64,000 bases of DNA from Seongchinamella unica. Lineage in GTDB: Bacteria > Pseudomonadota > Gammaproteobacteria > Pseudomonadales > Halieaceae. Position numbers and translations under genes: made by a program. The stretch spans positions 629,231-693,230 of the forward strand of contig NZ_SMSE01000003.1 of NCBI RefSeq assembly GCF_004354085.1, written 5' to 3'. Each line of letters begins with the position of its first letter. Position 1 is the stretch's first letter. The notes under the pieces are model-generated. The model made no database searches, had not been told where the DNA came from, and worked only from the letters and a program-made list of their open reading frames with translations. This document shows, piece by piece, positions 43,234-53,433 of the stretch.

Positions 43234-44241
43234 ATGTCGAAACGTAAACTCAGTCGCCAACAGGCCTGGCGGGTGGAAAAGATCCAGGAAGAGCGAGCCA
43301 AACGCGCCGCCCGCCGGGATGCCGCTGCGGAACAGGCAGTGACCGGCGGCGAGTTGGGACCCGAACAGGAAGGCCTGGTCATCGCCCACTACGGAACCCA
43401 GGTGGCGGTCGAGTCCGCTCCCGGTGTCAGCCAGCGCTGCCACGTGCGCGCCAATATCGAGGGCCTGGTTACCGGTGACCGGGTGGTCTGGTGCGAGGGT
43501 GATCCCACCGGCGTTGTGGTCGCGCAGCTAGGCCGCCAGAGCGTACTCTGCCGGCCGGATTCGCACGGCAAGCTGAAGGCGGTGGCGGCAAACATCGACC
43601 AGATTCTGGTGGTCATCGCCCCCTATCCCGAGCCCCATGCCAACCTCGTGGACCGCTACCTGGTCGCCGCGGAAGTGGTGGGGATCGAACCGGTTATCGT
43701 GGTCAACAAATCCGACCTGCTGGACAGGGATCCCGCGCTGCGCGAGCAACTGGAGCAGTTGATGGCGATCTACCCCGAGCTGGGTTACCAGGTGCTGTAT
43801 ACCTCGACCAAACAGGGCGGGCTGGAGACGCTACACGCCACCCTGCGCGAGCGCATCAGCGTATTTGTGGGTCAGTCGGGCGTCGGTAAATCCTCCCTGG
43901 TCAACGTCCTGCTGCCGGCGGCGGAGCTGCGGGTGGGCGCCTTGTCCGCGAACACCCGCAAGGGGACCCACACAACCACCACCGCCCAGCTGTTTCACCT
44001 CGACTGCGGTGGCAGCCTGATCGACTCACCGGGCATCCGCGAGTTTGGCCTCTGGCACATGGACAGGCTGGAGGTGGAGCAGGGCTTCAGGGAATTCCGT
44101 CCTCACCTGGGCCACTGCAAGTTTCGCGACTGTCACCACGAGCAGGAACCGGGCTGCGCGATTATGGCGGCGCTGGAGAGCGGCGAGATCAGCCAGACCC
44201 GACTGGACAGCTACCGCCACATCGTGGCGTCGCTGGACTAG
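43234..44241 (+). CDS. rsgA: RsgA, small-ribosomal-subunit biogenesis GTPase
   Basis: 335 residues from ATG 43234 ([20 protein letters not shown]). An N-terminal OB fold is followed by a circularly permuted GTPase: VNKSDLL (G4) precedes [18 protein letters not shown] (G1) and [10 protein letters not shown] (G3). The C-terminal zinc knuckle has [14 protein letters not shown]. RsgA helps mature the 30S subunit. Length and motif order are normal. Confidence 0.96.
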   Translation: MSKRKLSRQQAWRVEKIQEERAKRAARRDAAAEQAVTGGELGPEQEGLVIAHYGTQVAVESAPGVSQRCHVRANIEGLVTGDRVVWCEGDPTGVVVAQLGRQSVLCRPDSHGKLKAVAANIDQILVVIAPYPEPHANLVDRYLVAAEVVGIEPVIVVNKSDLLDRDPALREQLEQLMAIYPELGYQVLYTSTKQGGLETLHATLRERISVFVGQSGVGKSSLVNVLLPAAELRVGALSANTRKGTHTTTTAQLFHLDCGGSLIDSPGIREFGLWHMDRLEVEQGFREFRPHLGHCKFRDCHHEQEPGCAIMAALESGEISQTRLDSYRHIVASLD

Positions 44242-44281
44242 TACTCCATCAACTTGAGATTGACGGGGTACCAGGGCCTGC

Positions 44282-45142
44282 TCACACGAACTGAGCTGAG
44301 CCTGCTGCCAGCGGCTCACCCAGACGGGTCGGCGTGCCGGCGGCGTATTGCGCCTCCCAGTTGATCGCCCCCCGGGGGAATAGCAGGATCACCGTCGAGC
44401 CGAGCTTGAAGCGCCCCATTTCCTCGCCCCTGGCGAGACTGACCGGGTCCGGCGCGCTGCGATAATCAACGCTGCTGGGGAGTTTCGGCGGCGGCGCCAC
44501 CTGGCCGCTCCACACCGTCTCGATACCGGCAACCACCATGGCACCGACCAGTATCATCGCCATGGGCCCGAACGCGGTCTCGAAGTAGCAGACCAGGCGC
44601 TCGTTGCGGGCAAACAGCCGCTCGACGTGCTCAGCGGTCACGCCGTTGACGGAAAACAGGTCGCCGGGAACATAGGTGGTTGCCAGCAGCCTGCCCGCAA
44701 GCGGCATGTGTACCCGGTGATAATCACGCGGCGAGAGGTAGATGGTCGCGAAGCTGCCGCCGGCAAATTTTTCCGCCCACTCGGGGTCTCCCCCCAGCAG
44801 TTCCACACAGCTGTAGTCCTGGCCCTTGGCCTGGAAAATACGGCCATCGATGATATCGTCCAACTGGCTGATCGCCCCATCGGCCGGGCACACCACGTCG
44901 GCCTCGGCAACCGGTCGCGCCCCTTCCTTTAAAGGGCGGGTAAAGAAGGCGTTGAAGTTGGGGTAACGTTGGTAATCCGGTTCCTCCGCTTCACTCATGT
45001 CGACGTCGAAATGGCGAACGAACAGGCCGATGGCCTGGTTTTTCAGCCAGACGGGGTGTTCCAGTTCAGCCAGCCAGCCGGTACAACGGGAGAGCAGGTG
45101 CTGAGGCAGAATGTGCTGCAAATAGATGAAAAGTTTGTCCAT
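44282..45142 (-). CDS. psd: Phosphatidylserine decarboxylase proenzyme
   Basis: 286 residues from ATG 45142 (MDKLFIYLQHILPQHLLSR); an open frame upstream adds 49 unlike residues and is rejected. It forms phosphatidylethanolamine at the inner membrane. The self-cleavage site LGST is in GRFKLGSTVILLF, where Ser becomes the pyruvoyl group; the conserved YLSPRDYHRVHMPLAG segment (with His) lies earlier. Convergent with rsgA and divergent from the next gene, with 47 bases between. Confidence 0.95.
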   Translation of the reverse strand: MDKLFIYLQHILPQHLLSRCTGWLAELEHPVWLKNQAIGLFVRHFDVDMSEAEEPDYQRYPNFNAFFTRPLKEGARPVAEADVVCPADGAISQLDDIIDGRIFQAKGQDYSCVELLGGDPEWAEKFAGGSFATIYLSPRDYHRVHMPLAGRLLATTYVPGDLFSVNGVTAEHVERLFARNERLVCYFETAFGPMAMILVGAMVVAGIETVWSGQVAPPPKLPSSVDYRSAPDPVSLARGEEMGRFKLGSTVILLFPRGAINWEAQYAAGTPTRLGEPLAAGSAQFV

Positions 45143-45189
45143 GAGGCGTAGTGTATCGACTATGCGGGGAAACGAAATCAAAAACTGAC

Positions 45190-46221
45190 GTGAAGATTTG
45201 GCTTGTACCCCTCCTGTTGGTATCTGCAGTCGCCCTGGCCCAGGAGGAACAACTCGACGAGGTCCCGGTAGCCCCGGAGGCCGACTCACAACAGGTCGAA
45301 TCCGAAGAACCTCCCATCAACTGGGTAGACACCAGCCACACCGCGGTCGCGGACCAGGCCCAGGCCATGGTGGAGTGGATGGACGGTTTCTTCGGCGACC
45401 CGAACTACGACCTGGACAAGGCCGCCTCCTACCTGCGACTGGAATTTGAAAACGACTGGGAGCAAAACAAGGGCAACGACCTGGGCGTGCGCCTGCGCGG
45501 CAAAGTGCAGCTCCCCAAGATCAGCCAGCGGGTCGACCTGCTGTTCAGTGATGAGGAAGGTGACACCACCGACCAGGAAGAGCGTGAGGACAGCGACAAT
45601 GTTTCCCTGCAATACAATGTCCGCAAGAGCACCCGCTCACGCTTCGACGCCACCATGGGCTTTTCATCCGGCAACCTGAAACCGGGCGTTCGTTACCGCA
45701 TCGAGGGCGACCTGGATTTTGGCCGTCGCTACCGCTATATCCAGCGTATTCAGTACGAGGACGGAGAAAAGTTTTTCACCATTGGCCAGGCCGACCTTTA
45801 CCAGAGCTTCAACACCCGCGACGTACTGCGCTGGAGTAACCGCCTCAAGTGGGGCGAGACCACCGAGGGAGTGGAGTGGCGTACCCGGCTGTCCCTGTTC
45901 CAGCGCTTCGCTGCGGATACTGATCGGCCGCTGGCGCTGAACCACTTTGTTTCGGTTCGGGGGGAATCCCGGCCCACCTCATTTATCAAGAATTACCGCC
46001 TGGGTACCATCTGGCGCCGCCAGGTGTATCGCGATTTCCTGTTCCTGGAAATGGAGCCGGCGATGAATTACCGACGCCGTGATTACGAGGACAGCCGCGA
46101 CCTCAGCTGGAGCTTTGTCATTCGCCTGGAAATTGCCTTGTCGCGGGATTTCTCGCGGGGACGCAGTCAGGATCGTGAGGATGAGCGGGCGGCGGCGGAT
46201 ATGCCGGTCCCGGAAACCTGA
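45190..46221 (+). CDS. Exported protein of unknown function, probable outer-membrane strand-rich
   Basis: About 343 residues if started at GTG 45190 (then KIWLVPLLLVSAVALAQEEQ, a signal peptide cut near ALAQ); an in-frame GTG at 45151 is further from it. An acidic linker (EVPVAPEADSQQVESEE) precedes a domain with WVDTSHTAVADQAQAMVEWM and FFGDPNYDLDKAASYLRLEF. The rest is amphipathic strands (GVRYRIEGDLDFGRRYRYIQ; YDFLFLEMEP-like), suggesting a small barrel. Conserved neighbours of psd often include such proteins. I do not recognise a named family. Confidence 0.6.
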   Translation: MKIWLVPLLLVSAVALAQEEQLDEVPVAPEADSQQVESEEPPINWVDTSHTAVADQAQAMVEWMDGFFGDPNYDLDKAASYLRLEFENDWEQNKGNDLGVRLRGKVQLPKISQRVDLLFSDEEGDTTDQEEREDSDNVSLQYNVRKSTRSRFDATMGFSSGNLKPGVRYRIEGDLDFGRRYRYIQRIQYEDGEKFFTIGQADLYQSFNTRDVLRWSNRLKWGETTEGVEWRTRLSLFQRFAADTDRPLALNHFVSVRGESRPTSFIKNYRLGTIWRRQVYRDFLFLEMEPAMNYRRRDYEDSRDLSWSFVIRLEIALSRDFSRGRSQDREDERAAADMPVPET

Positions 46222-46285
46222 GGGACAACGGTCATGGCTAGGACAGCGGCCAATCCACGGCCTGGGCAGATAGTGCCTCTCAGGG

Positions 46286-46317
46286 GCGCTGGATTCCCGC
46301 CTGCGCGGGAATGACGG
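46286..46317. repeat. REP-like palindrome
   Basis: gcgctggattcccgcctgcg followed by cgggaatgacgg; intact family copy downstream of the exported-protein gene. Confidence 0.85.
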
Positions 46318-46340
46318 AGTGGGTGCGACAAGGATGGGAA

Positions 46341-46434
46341 CCGGCACGGGCAGAGGGACCGGCACACCGACCGGCACACCGACCGGCACGGGGACAGGGA
46401 CCGGGGCAGGGACAGGGACAGGGACAGGGACAGG
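46341..46434. repeat. Hexanucleotide microsatellite
   Basis: A first part of imperfect ccggcac/ccgacc units changes into repeated gggaca units (four or five in a row near 46405-46434). Such tracts vary in length by slipped pairing. It gives a Pro-Val or Pro-Cys repeat in shadow frames that is not a real protein. Confidence 0.8.
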
Positions 46435-46545
46435 AATTGGCGCCCGACAGATAGAGCCGGTTGCCAGCAACCGGCGCCGGGGTCAGCGGCAACATGTGAC
46501 CGGGCCTGGCCCGGTCACGATGAGCGCCACCTCGCTGCTATCGAC

Positions 46546-47988
46546 CTACAAATTCTCCTCGGCAAACGCCGCCAGCCTGGAACGCACGATGCCGTTCACA
46601 TGCATGATCCCGGCGTGGGGATAGCGCTTGCTCTTCTCCACCAGGTAGGTCAGTCCCGATGTCAGCGGACTGATGTACTTGTTGTCGATCTGGGCCAGGT
46701 TGCCCAGCACCACGATCTTGGAGTCGGCGCCCACCCGGCTGATCACTGACTTGAGCTGGAACTGGGTCAAGCCCTGACTCTCGTCGATAATGATATAGGC
46801 GTTATTGAAGGAGCGGCCGCGCATGAAGTTGAGCGACTTGAACTGGATGTTGGCCCGCTCTTTCACGTAATCGATACTGCCGTGGCAGGATTCGTCGGTA
46901 CCGTGGAGGATCTCCAGGTTGTCGTCAAAGGCCGCCAGCCAGGGCGCCATCTTCTCTTCCTCGGTGCCCGGCAGGAAGCCGATCTCCTCGGCGATGGGCG
47001 GCGTTGACCGTGCCACTATCAGCTTGGAGTATTTCTTCTGCTCGAGTATCGCATGCAGGCCGTAGGACAGGGCCAGCAGGGTCTTGCCGGAACCGGCGGG
47101 GCCGGTAAGCACGGTCATGTCCACGCTGTCATCGTCGAGCAGGGACATCGCCATGGCCTGCTCCATATTGCGCGGCGCCAGTCCCCAGAAACGCTTGTGC
47201 ATGAGGTTGTCGCGACTGTCGCAACGCAGGTAGACGAAGTCCTTGTCGACCCGTTTGACGAAGGCCATGAAGTCCTGATCGTCGTACAGGAACTGGTTGG
47301 GGTAGGCATGGGGAACCGACTTTCTCGGCACCCGGTGCAGGGTGCAATCCCCCTCGCGCAAGGTGTCCACCTCGCTGATTGTGGACCAGAAATCCCCTTC
47401 GATATGCTCGTAGCCCTTGGCCAGCAGGTCGATATCGTCGAGCACCCGGTCGCGCCGGTAATCTTCCACGTGCACCAGGCCGGAACCCTTGGCCTTGATG
47501 CGCATGTTGATGTCCTTGGTGACCAGGCAGACAAACTCGTTGGGATTCTCGGCCTGCAGCCGCAGGGCGACATTGATGATGCGATTGTCGTTGGCCTGGG
47601 CCGGGGTGCCGTCCAGGTAGGGCACGTCGGTATTTTCTGCCAGCAACTGGTCCGGGAAAATGGCCAGGGTGCCGGGCTGCATACCCTCCAGTTCCGACCC
47701 TGGTACCTCCACGCCCTCCTGGATTTCCTGGGGTGAGGCGGAGTCCACCACCTTGTCGATCATCTGGATGGCGATGCGCGCCTCGCGGCTCACGGTTTTG
47801 TCACGACGGTCCTTGATGTGGTCCAGCTCTTCGAGAACGGTCATGGGAATCACCACCCGGTGTTGCTTGAAGGCGGTGACGGCGGTGGGGTCGTGCAGGA
47901 GGACATTGGTGTCCAGTACATAGGTCTTTTTTACAACGGGTTTCAGGGTGGCAGATTTTTCTACGCGCAGGGCGGAGCCTGAATCCAT
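46546..47988 (-). CDS. PhoH-family protein with N-terminal PIN domain
   Basis: 480 residues. A PIN nuclease domain (about 20-170) has KTYVLDTNVLLHDPTAV with the first catalytic Asp and FVCLVTKDINMRIKA later. The PhoH ATPase domain (about 255-480) has Walker A LTGPAGSGKTLLALSYG and Walker B NAYIIIDESQGLTQFQLKS. Such PIN-PhoH proteins are RNA helicase/RNases (PhoH2/YlaK type). Start at ATG 47988, divergent from rnb with a 506-base gap. Normal length. Confidence 0.9.
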   Translation of the reverse strand: MDSGSALRVEKSATLKPVVKKTYVLDTNVLLHDPTAVTAFKQHRVVIPMTVLEELDHIKDRRDKTVSREARIAIQMIDKVVDSASPQEIQEGVEVPGSELEGMQPGTLAIFPDQLLAENTDVPYLDGTPAQANDNRIINVALRLQAENPNEFVCLVTKDINMRIKAKGSGLVHVEDYRRDRVLDDIDLLAKGYEHIEGDFWSTISEVDTLREGDCTLHRVPRKSVPHAYPNQFLYDDQDFMAFVKRVDKDFVYLRCDSRDNLMHKRFWGLAPRNMEQAMAMSLLDDDSVDMTVLTGPAGSGKTLLALSYGLHAILEQKKYSKLIVARSTPPIAEEIGFLPGTEEEKMAPWLAAFDDNLEILHGTDESCHGSIDYVKERANIQFKSLNFMRGRSFNNAYIIIDESQGLTQFQLKSVISRVGADSKIVVLGNLAQIDNKYISPLTSGLTYLVEKSKRYPHAGIMHVNGIVRSRLAAFAEENL

Positions 47989-48494
47989 AAAGCATTCCTC
48001 GCAGCTATTTCACTAATAGTTGGGTTTTGGTCTTGGGGAATGGGGTGACAGGCGCAGCAAAACTGCCAGGCCTGACCCGGTACTGCTGGTTGTGGGGTTT
48101 CCATGCTTGCCGCCGACTTCTGCGTTCGACGATGGTTTTTCCGGGGGGGGTGTTGGGGGTGGACTGTAGTGGAGAGCGAACAGGGCCGGAGCATGTCGAG
48201 CTCGGGGGCAGCGCAATCGCGCTTGATGTCTGACGCGTCTAAGCCAACCATCACTGGCTGGCCTGCGTCCGGAAATATTTCAAATTTCGCTTCCCGACGG
48301 GTTCATTACAGCAGCGTTGAATTTCATTACAAACGCTTCGACGGTACCTGTCAATGGAAAATAGCCACATCTGCGGGAATGACGGCAGAGGGAAGCGGGA
48401 ATGCGGCGAGAAGACACGATAACTCACTGACAGCGGTGGCGATTTCCGCTAGGATAGCCCGCTTGTCTGTTCGCAATCGTAAGAATTCCCCTCC
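47989..48494. other. Divergent intergenic region phoH/rnb
   Basis: 506 bases without a convincing gene. It contains a G-run (around 48140), a half REP element (ctgcgggaatgacggcag near 48370) and a probable promoter for rnb at 48427-48455. Confidence 0.5.
48427..48455 (+). promoter_or_regulatory. Candidate sigma-70 promoter of rnb
   Basis: CTGACA (48427-48432), a 17-base spacer, then TAGGAT (48450-48455). It lies about 40 bases upstream of the rnb ATG, in the expected place and strand. Each hexamer differs from consensus at one or two positions. Confidence 0.5.
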
Positions 48495-50486
48495 ATGCTC
48501 AATCAGGACTCTCTCGCCCAGCTCAAAGGCCTCAAAACACAAATGGAGGCCGAAAAAGAGCGTGCCGAGGCGGTGGTCAAAGGTACCCAGGCCCGTTACG
48601 GATTTGCAGTCCTTGACGACGGCAGGGAAATCTTCATTCCCCCGGACGAAATGCTCAAGGCCTTTCCCGACGACCGGGTCCGGATCTGCATACGTCCGAC
48701 CAAAGACAACAAGACGATTGCCGATATCGAGAAGCTCGTCGACAGCCCACTGGGTGATTTCACCGGCCGCTGCGTGCGCAAGGGCAAGGCGTTTTTCGTG
48801 GAGCCAGACCTGCCCCAGTTGAGCCGCTGGCTGTTTATCCCCCCCCACGCGCGCAACGGGGTCAAGGAAGGGGACTACGTGCGCTGCGCCATCCTCCGTC
48901 ACCCGATTCGTGACGGCAAGCCACAGGCCAAGATACTCAGCGTCATTGGCAACGAGGAGACCCCCGGAATAGAAAATCTCTATTCGATGGCCAAGTACCG
49001 CCTGCCCGCCGACTGGGGAGCCACCAGCCGCAAGGAACTGGAACAGCAGCTGGCTGAATGCCGGCCGCTGGAAACCGAACGCCGCCGCGACCTCACCGAT
49101 CTGGAATTCATCTCCATTGACGCGGCCAAGACCCAGGATATCGACGATGCGCTCTACGCCCAGATCGCCGATGATGGCTGGACCCTGTTTGTCGGCATCG
49201 CCGACCCCACCTCCTACATCCCCGCGGACTCCGACCTGCACCGCGACGTGGCCGCCCGCGGCACTTCCGTCTACTTCCACGGTGACGTGCTGCCGATGTT
49301 GCCGGAGGAACTTTCCCAGGATACCTGCGCCCTGTCAGAGGGGGTGGACCGACCTGCCCTGGTGTGCAAGATATCCGTACGGGACAACGGCGAGGTTGGC
49401 GAATTTGAATTTATGGAGGCGACGGTACGCTCCCGGGCCAAACTGTCCTACTACGCGGTGGACAAGTACCTCACCGGCCAGGACGATGAACTGATGAGCC
49501 ATGCCTCCCCGCTGGAGGCCTTGTACCAGGTTTACCGGGCCCTGCGCGCCCACCGCGAGGAACATCACCTGGTGATGGAAGAGCGCCAGGAATACCGCTG
49601 GATCATGGACGACAACAAGCAGATCGACCATATCGAGCCCTTTGAGAAAATGCTCTCACAGAAGCTGGTGGAAGAGTGCATGATTGCCGCCAACCGCTGC
49701 GCCGCGCGCTTCCTCAATGAGCATGGCGCCAGTGGTCCCTATGTGACCCATCCCGGATTTCGCGGTGACCGGCTGGACGAGATCCGCAAGTTTCTGGAAA
49801 TGCACGTGCCGGAAGCTGCCGAGCAGGACCCCACTACGGTGGCTGGCTACCGGGCCATCATTCGTGCCCTGTCGGCCCCCGAACACCCACTGCCGCTGCG
49901 GCCCATGATTAATCGCCTGCTGACCAGGGCCGAACTGGCCGCATCACCGGGGCCACATATGGGCATGGCGCTGGAGCATTACACCAACTGCACCTCGCCA
50001 CTGCGCAAGTACGTGGACTTCCTGGTGCACCTGCAGATAAAGGCGGCACTCCACGGCGACGAAGCCCGGATGGTCGACGACCCACTGCTGGAGCAGCTGA
50101 CGGAACGCATCAGCACCGTCCGCGCGGCGACCCTGGAGGCAGAACGCTGGCTGGCGGGCAAGCACCTGGCCCGGATGAACGAGCAGCGCGAGGGCATGAC
50201 CTTCAAGGGCAAGGTCGTTCACGTCAACAGCAGCGGCTTCAACGTGCGCCTCGATGACAACGGGCTGGAAGGCTTTGTCGACCTGCGCAAGGACCCGGAA
50301 AAATTCAGTTACGACAAGTGGACCGCCAGCCTCACCAGCACTACCCGGCGCTTCCAGCTGGAGCAACCGGTCGAATTGAGGTTTACCGCGGTCGATCGTG
50401 ACAACCAGCACCAGGCCAGCTTCGAATTGGTGGAGGGATGCGGCCTCAAGCCGCCGAAGGAAGAGAAAAAGGCCGCCGCAGAATAG
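48495..50486 (+). CDS. rnb: RNase II-family 3'-5' exoribonuclease
   Basis: 663 residues. N-terminal cold-shock domains (RYGFAVLDDGREIFIPPDE...) precede the RNB catalytic domain, whose metal-binding aspartates lie in SIDAAKTQDIDDALYAQI (about 208-220). A C-terminal S1 domain (GMTFKGKVVHVNSSGFNVRL) follows. Degrades single-stranded mRNA to nucleotides. Size is that of RNase II (about 644) rather than RNase R. The ATG at 48495 fits the family start. A candidate promoter precedes it. Confidence 0.92.
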   Translation: MLNQDSLAQLKGLKTQMEAEKERAEAVVKGTQARYGFAVLDDGREIFIPPDEMLKAFPDDRVRICIRPTKDNKTIADIEKLVDSPLGDFTGRCVRKGKAFFVEPDLPQLSRWLFIPPHARNGVKEGDYVRCAILRHPIRDGKPQAKILSVIGNEETPGIENLYSMAKYRLPADWGATSRKELEQQLAECRPLETERRRDLTDLEFISIDAAKTQDIDDALYAQIADDGWTLFVGIADPTSYIPADSDLHRDVAARGTSVYFHGDVLPMLPEELSQDTCALSEGVDRPALVCKISVRDNGEVGEFEFMEATVRSRAKLSYYAVDKYLTGQDDELMSHASPLEALYQVYRALRAHREEHHLVMEERQEYRWIMDDNKQIDHIEPFEKMLSQKLVEECMIAANRCAARFLNEHGASGPYVTHPGFRGDRLDEIRKFLEMHVPEAAEQDPTTVAGYRAIIRALSAPEHPLPLRPMINRLLTRAELAASPGPHMGMALEHYTNCTSPLRKYVDFLVHLQIKAALHGDEARMVDDPLLEQLTERISTVRAATLEAERWLAGKHLARMNEQREGMTFKGKVVHVNSSGFNVRLDDNGLEGFVDLRKDPEKFSYDKWTASLTSTTRRFQLEQPVELRFTAVDRDNQHQASFELVEGCGLKPPKEEKKAAAE

Positions 50487-50504
50487 CTGCAGCCAGGTCG
50501 CCAG

Positions 50505-50831
50505 TCAGTGTACCCGGCGATTCAGGGCAGTGGGCCGACTTACCGGAATCACTGCCGGGTCGGTCACTACCGGCGCTTCGTGCGCCAGTTGCCCCTGTAC
50601 CTTGCTCACCAGCTTGATCATCTCGCCAACACCCAGGGCCCGCAAATAGGCGCCCATGTCCCGGTGTGAATCAAAAACCACATTGTGATCGGCATTGCGA
50701 AAGGCCCGGATAATCAACAGCTCGGAATTACTGTACTGGTTCTCTTCACCGAAAATCAGCTTGGTGAAGGTATCCACGATAGCCATTTCGCTGACCTGGC
50801 CCGCCGCCGGGCCGGTAATTGCGCGTTTCAT
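50505..50831 (-). CDS. Conserved hypothetical protein
   Basis: 108 residues from ATG 50831, no signal peptide or membrane span. The central part (FRNADHNVVFDSHRDMGAYL, RALGVGEMIKLVSKVQGQ) looks folded; the tail (PVVTDPAVIPVSRPTALN) is extended. I do not recognise the family. It is convergent with rnb (18 bases apart) and preceded by a region of large palindromes. Probably real because of codon-like composition and compact folding pattern. Confidence 0.5.
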   Translation of the reverse strand: MKRAITGPAAGQVSEMAIVDTFTKLIFGEENQYSNSELLIIRAFRNADHNVVFDSHRDMGAYLRALGVGEMIKLVSKVQGQLAHEAPVVTDPAVIPVSRPTALNRRVH

Positions 50832-51022
50832 TTCCCTTCCTCGGTGCTCCGGGTCTCACAGCTCACCCCCGGATGCGTTTGTTATGGGGTTCTGTTTTAG
50901 TATGGGCCACTGAATGTGACAGCCTGATTAAATATTAGGCAATATTTCACATTTTTGCTCAGGTTTTGAGCAAATTTACCCGGATGGGGTAGCTGTTTGG
51001 CTCTTTATTGGACTAACCCCCG

Positions 51023-51143
51023 GGCGCGGCTGGGCCGATATGCCTCGTCGGGACCGCCAAAAAACGTACGTCCTTGTACAGGCTCGGCTGCGGCCGTCCA
51101 TGGCCGCAGACGCCCCGCCGAGGCATATCGGCCCAGCCGCGCC
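51023..51143. repeat. 121-bp nested palindrome with perfect 25-bp arms
   Basis: Arms at 51023-51047 (ggcgcggctgggccgatatg...) and 51119-51143 are exact reverse complements. The 71-base loop holds a second hairpin with arms ctgcggcc and ggccgcag around gtccat. It could fold into a cruciform or a very stable RNA stem. Confidence 0.85.
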
Positions 51144-51208
51144 TGCTTAACCGAAACTGACCACCCAGAACTCCGGGTGTGCTCGGTGCCCTTGGGCGAA
51201 GGGTTCGC

Positions 51209-51308
51209 AGGTTCCCCTGCGGGGACGTCCGAGGGCAGGGACGCCCGAGGCCGAGCCTGGCATGGATGCCGCTTGTTGGCGGTCCCCGCAGGGATACCCG
51301 CGGAACCT
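51209..51308. repeat. Second compound inverted repeat
   Basis: ccctgcggggac (51215-51226) pairs with gtccccgcaggg (51282-51293), with flanking aggttc (51209-51214) and gaacct (51303-51308) as an outer stem. It lies directly upstream of the asnS stop region. Confidence 0.7.
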
Positions 51309-51363
51309 GAAGCAGGGCCGAAACTTTGGGCCCTAAAGGGAGGGTTCGTCCAACGCAGGCTAA

Positions 51364-52761
<1,398 letters not shown>

Positions 52762-52880
52762 GGTGATCTCTCCGCTGTAGAAGGCGCGGAGGATACCGGA
52801 TTGGCCGGGTTCCGTCATGTACAGCAAGCCCCACGGGGTTGCGGGAGACGGGCGTCAGCTGCGGGCCGGGCACTGCGCAA

Positions 52881-53417
52881 TCAGCGCGCCAGCCGGGTCA
52901 GCTTTGCGCCCTCGAGGCTGAGATCCGCCATCAGGCCCGCGTCGGTTAACACGAAACCGAGCACCTCCTCCCGGATATCGCCCGAAGACAGCTCGGCCAG
53001 TGATTCCGGGGTGATTAACGCCACCTCCCCGTCCATCCCGACCCTGAACACCCGGTGACCGAGAAAGTCATGCAGCGACTGTTTGGTCACGAAGACAATG
53101 ACTTCGGACTTGAACCCGACACCGAGCGGCAGGCCAAAGGGCGCACCAGCGGTGGAGTAGTAACCCTCGGGCTTGCCATCGACGAGCAGCACGCCCTCGC
53201 CGTACTGGTCACCGACCCCAAATCCGACCTTGACGATGTCCGGGAAGACCAGCACGCCGGCGGCGTCACGCAACAGTTGCCCGCTTGCGCCGACCTGCTG
53301 TCGCAGGTGGGAGAGCAATTCAGCGCTTTTGGCCTGGATCTGCTCCAGCGTATCGGCACTCGCGCCCTGCGACCACAATGCCAGGGCAAGACAAAACAGG
53401 TGGGTAATCCTGCGCAT
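52881..53417 (-). CDS. SYLF/Ysc84-type lipid-binding exported protein
   Basis: 178 residues from ATG 53417 (MRRITHLFCLALALWSQGAS). Signal peptide cut near GASA, then a SYLF domain: AAGVLVFPDIVKVGFGVGDQ, YGEGVLLVDGKPEGYYSTAG and APFGLPLGVGFKSEVIVFV. Proteins of this family bind lipids or outer-membrane components; function in bacteria is not settled. A frame upstream of the ATG overlaps the SDR gene and is rejected. Co-directional with the SDR gene (16 bases apart) and asnS. Confidence 0.85.
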   Translation of the reverse strand: MRRITHLFCLALALWSQGASADTLEQIQAKSAELLSHLRQQVGASGQLLRDAAGVLVFPDIVKVGFGVGDQYGEGVLLVDGKPEGYYSTAGAPFGLPLGVGFKSEVIVFVTKQSLHDFLGHRVFRVGMDGEVALITPESLAELSSGDIREEVLGFVLTDAGLMADLSLEGAKLTRLAR

Positions 53418-53433
53418 GGGACACTCCCTTGGC

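Larger units (their letters stand above)
46222..46545. other. Spacer with a REP element and a GGGACA/ACCGGC microsatellite
   Basis: No gene between the exported protein and the phoH stop. Contains a REP-like palindrome (46286-46317) and a low-complexity hexamer tract (46341-46434). The remaining about 110 bases to 46545 show nothing else. Confidence 0.7.
50832..51363. other. Gene-free region with large palindromes
   Basis: 532 bases. AT-rich at the left (aaatattaggcaatattt and tttgctca/tgagcaaa arms at 50954-50961/50967-50974). Two GC-rich structured elements follow at 51023-51143 and 51209-51308 (separate entries). No coding frame is credible. Confidence 0.65.

Noticed and set aside
43201-44241. 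Any tRNA or rRNA gene in the window
   Set aside because: No cloverleaf-like sequence with a TTC-arm pattern or rRNA-like stretch was recognised anywhere on either strand.
46280-46495. Minus-strand frame with Cys-Pro or Val-Pro dipeptides
   Set aside because: A translation of the hexanucleotide microsatellite, with no start signal or conserved part.
48103-48822. Plus-strand ORF of 239 codons before and into rnb
   Set aside because: It overlaps the true rnb frame for over 300 bases and its residues are low-complexity Ser/Arg.
50954-50974. Rho-independent terminator near the small gene at 50505
   Set aside because: The tttgctca/tgagcaaa stem has only 8 bp, is AT-rich and has no U-run on either strand.
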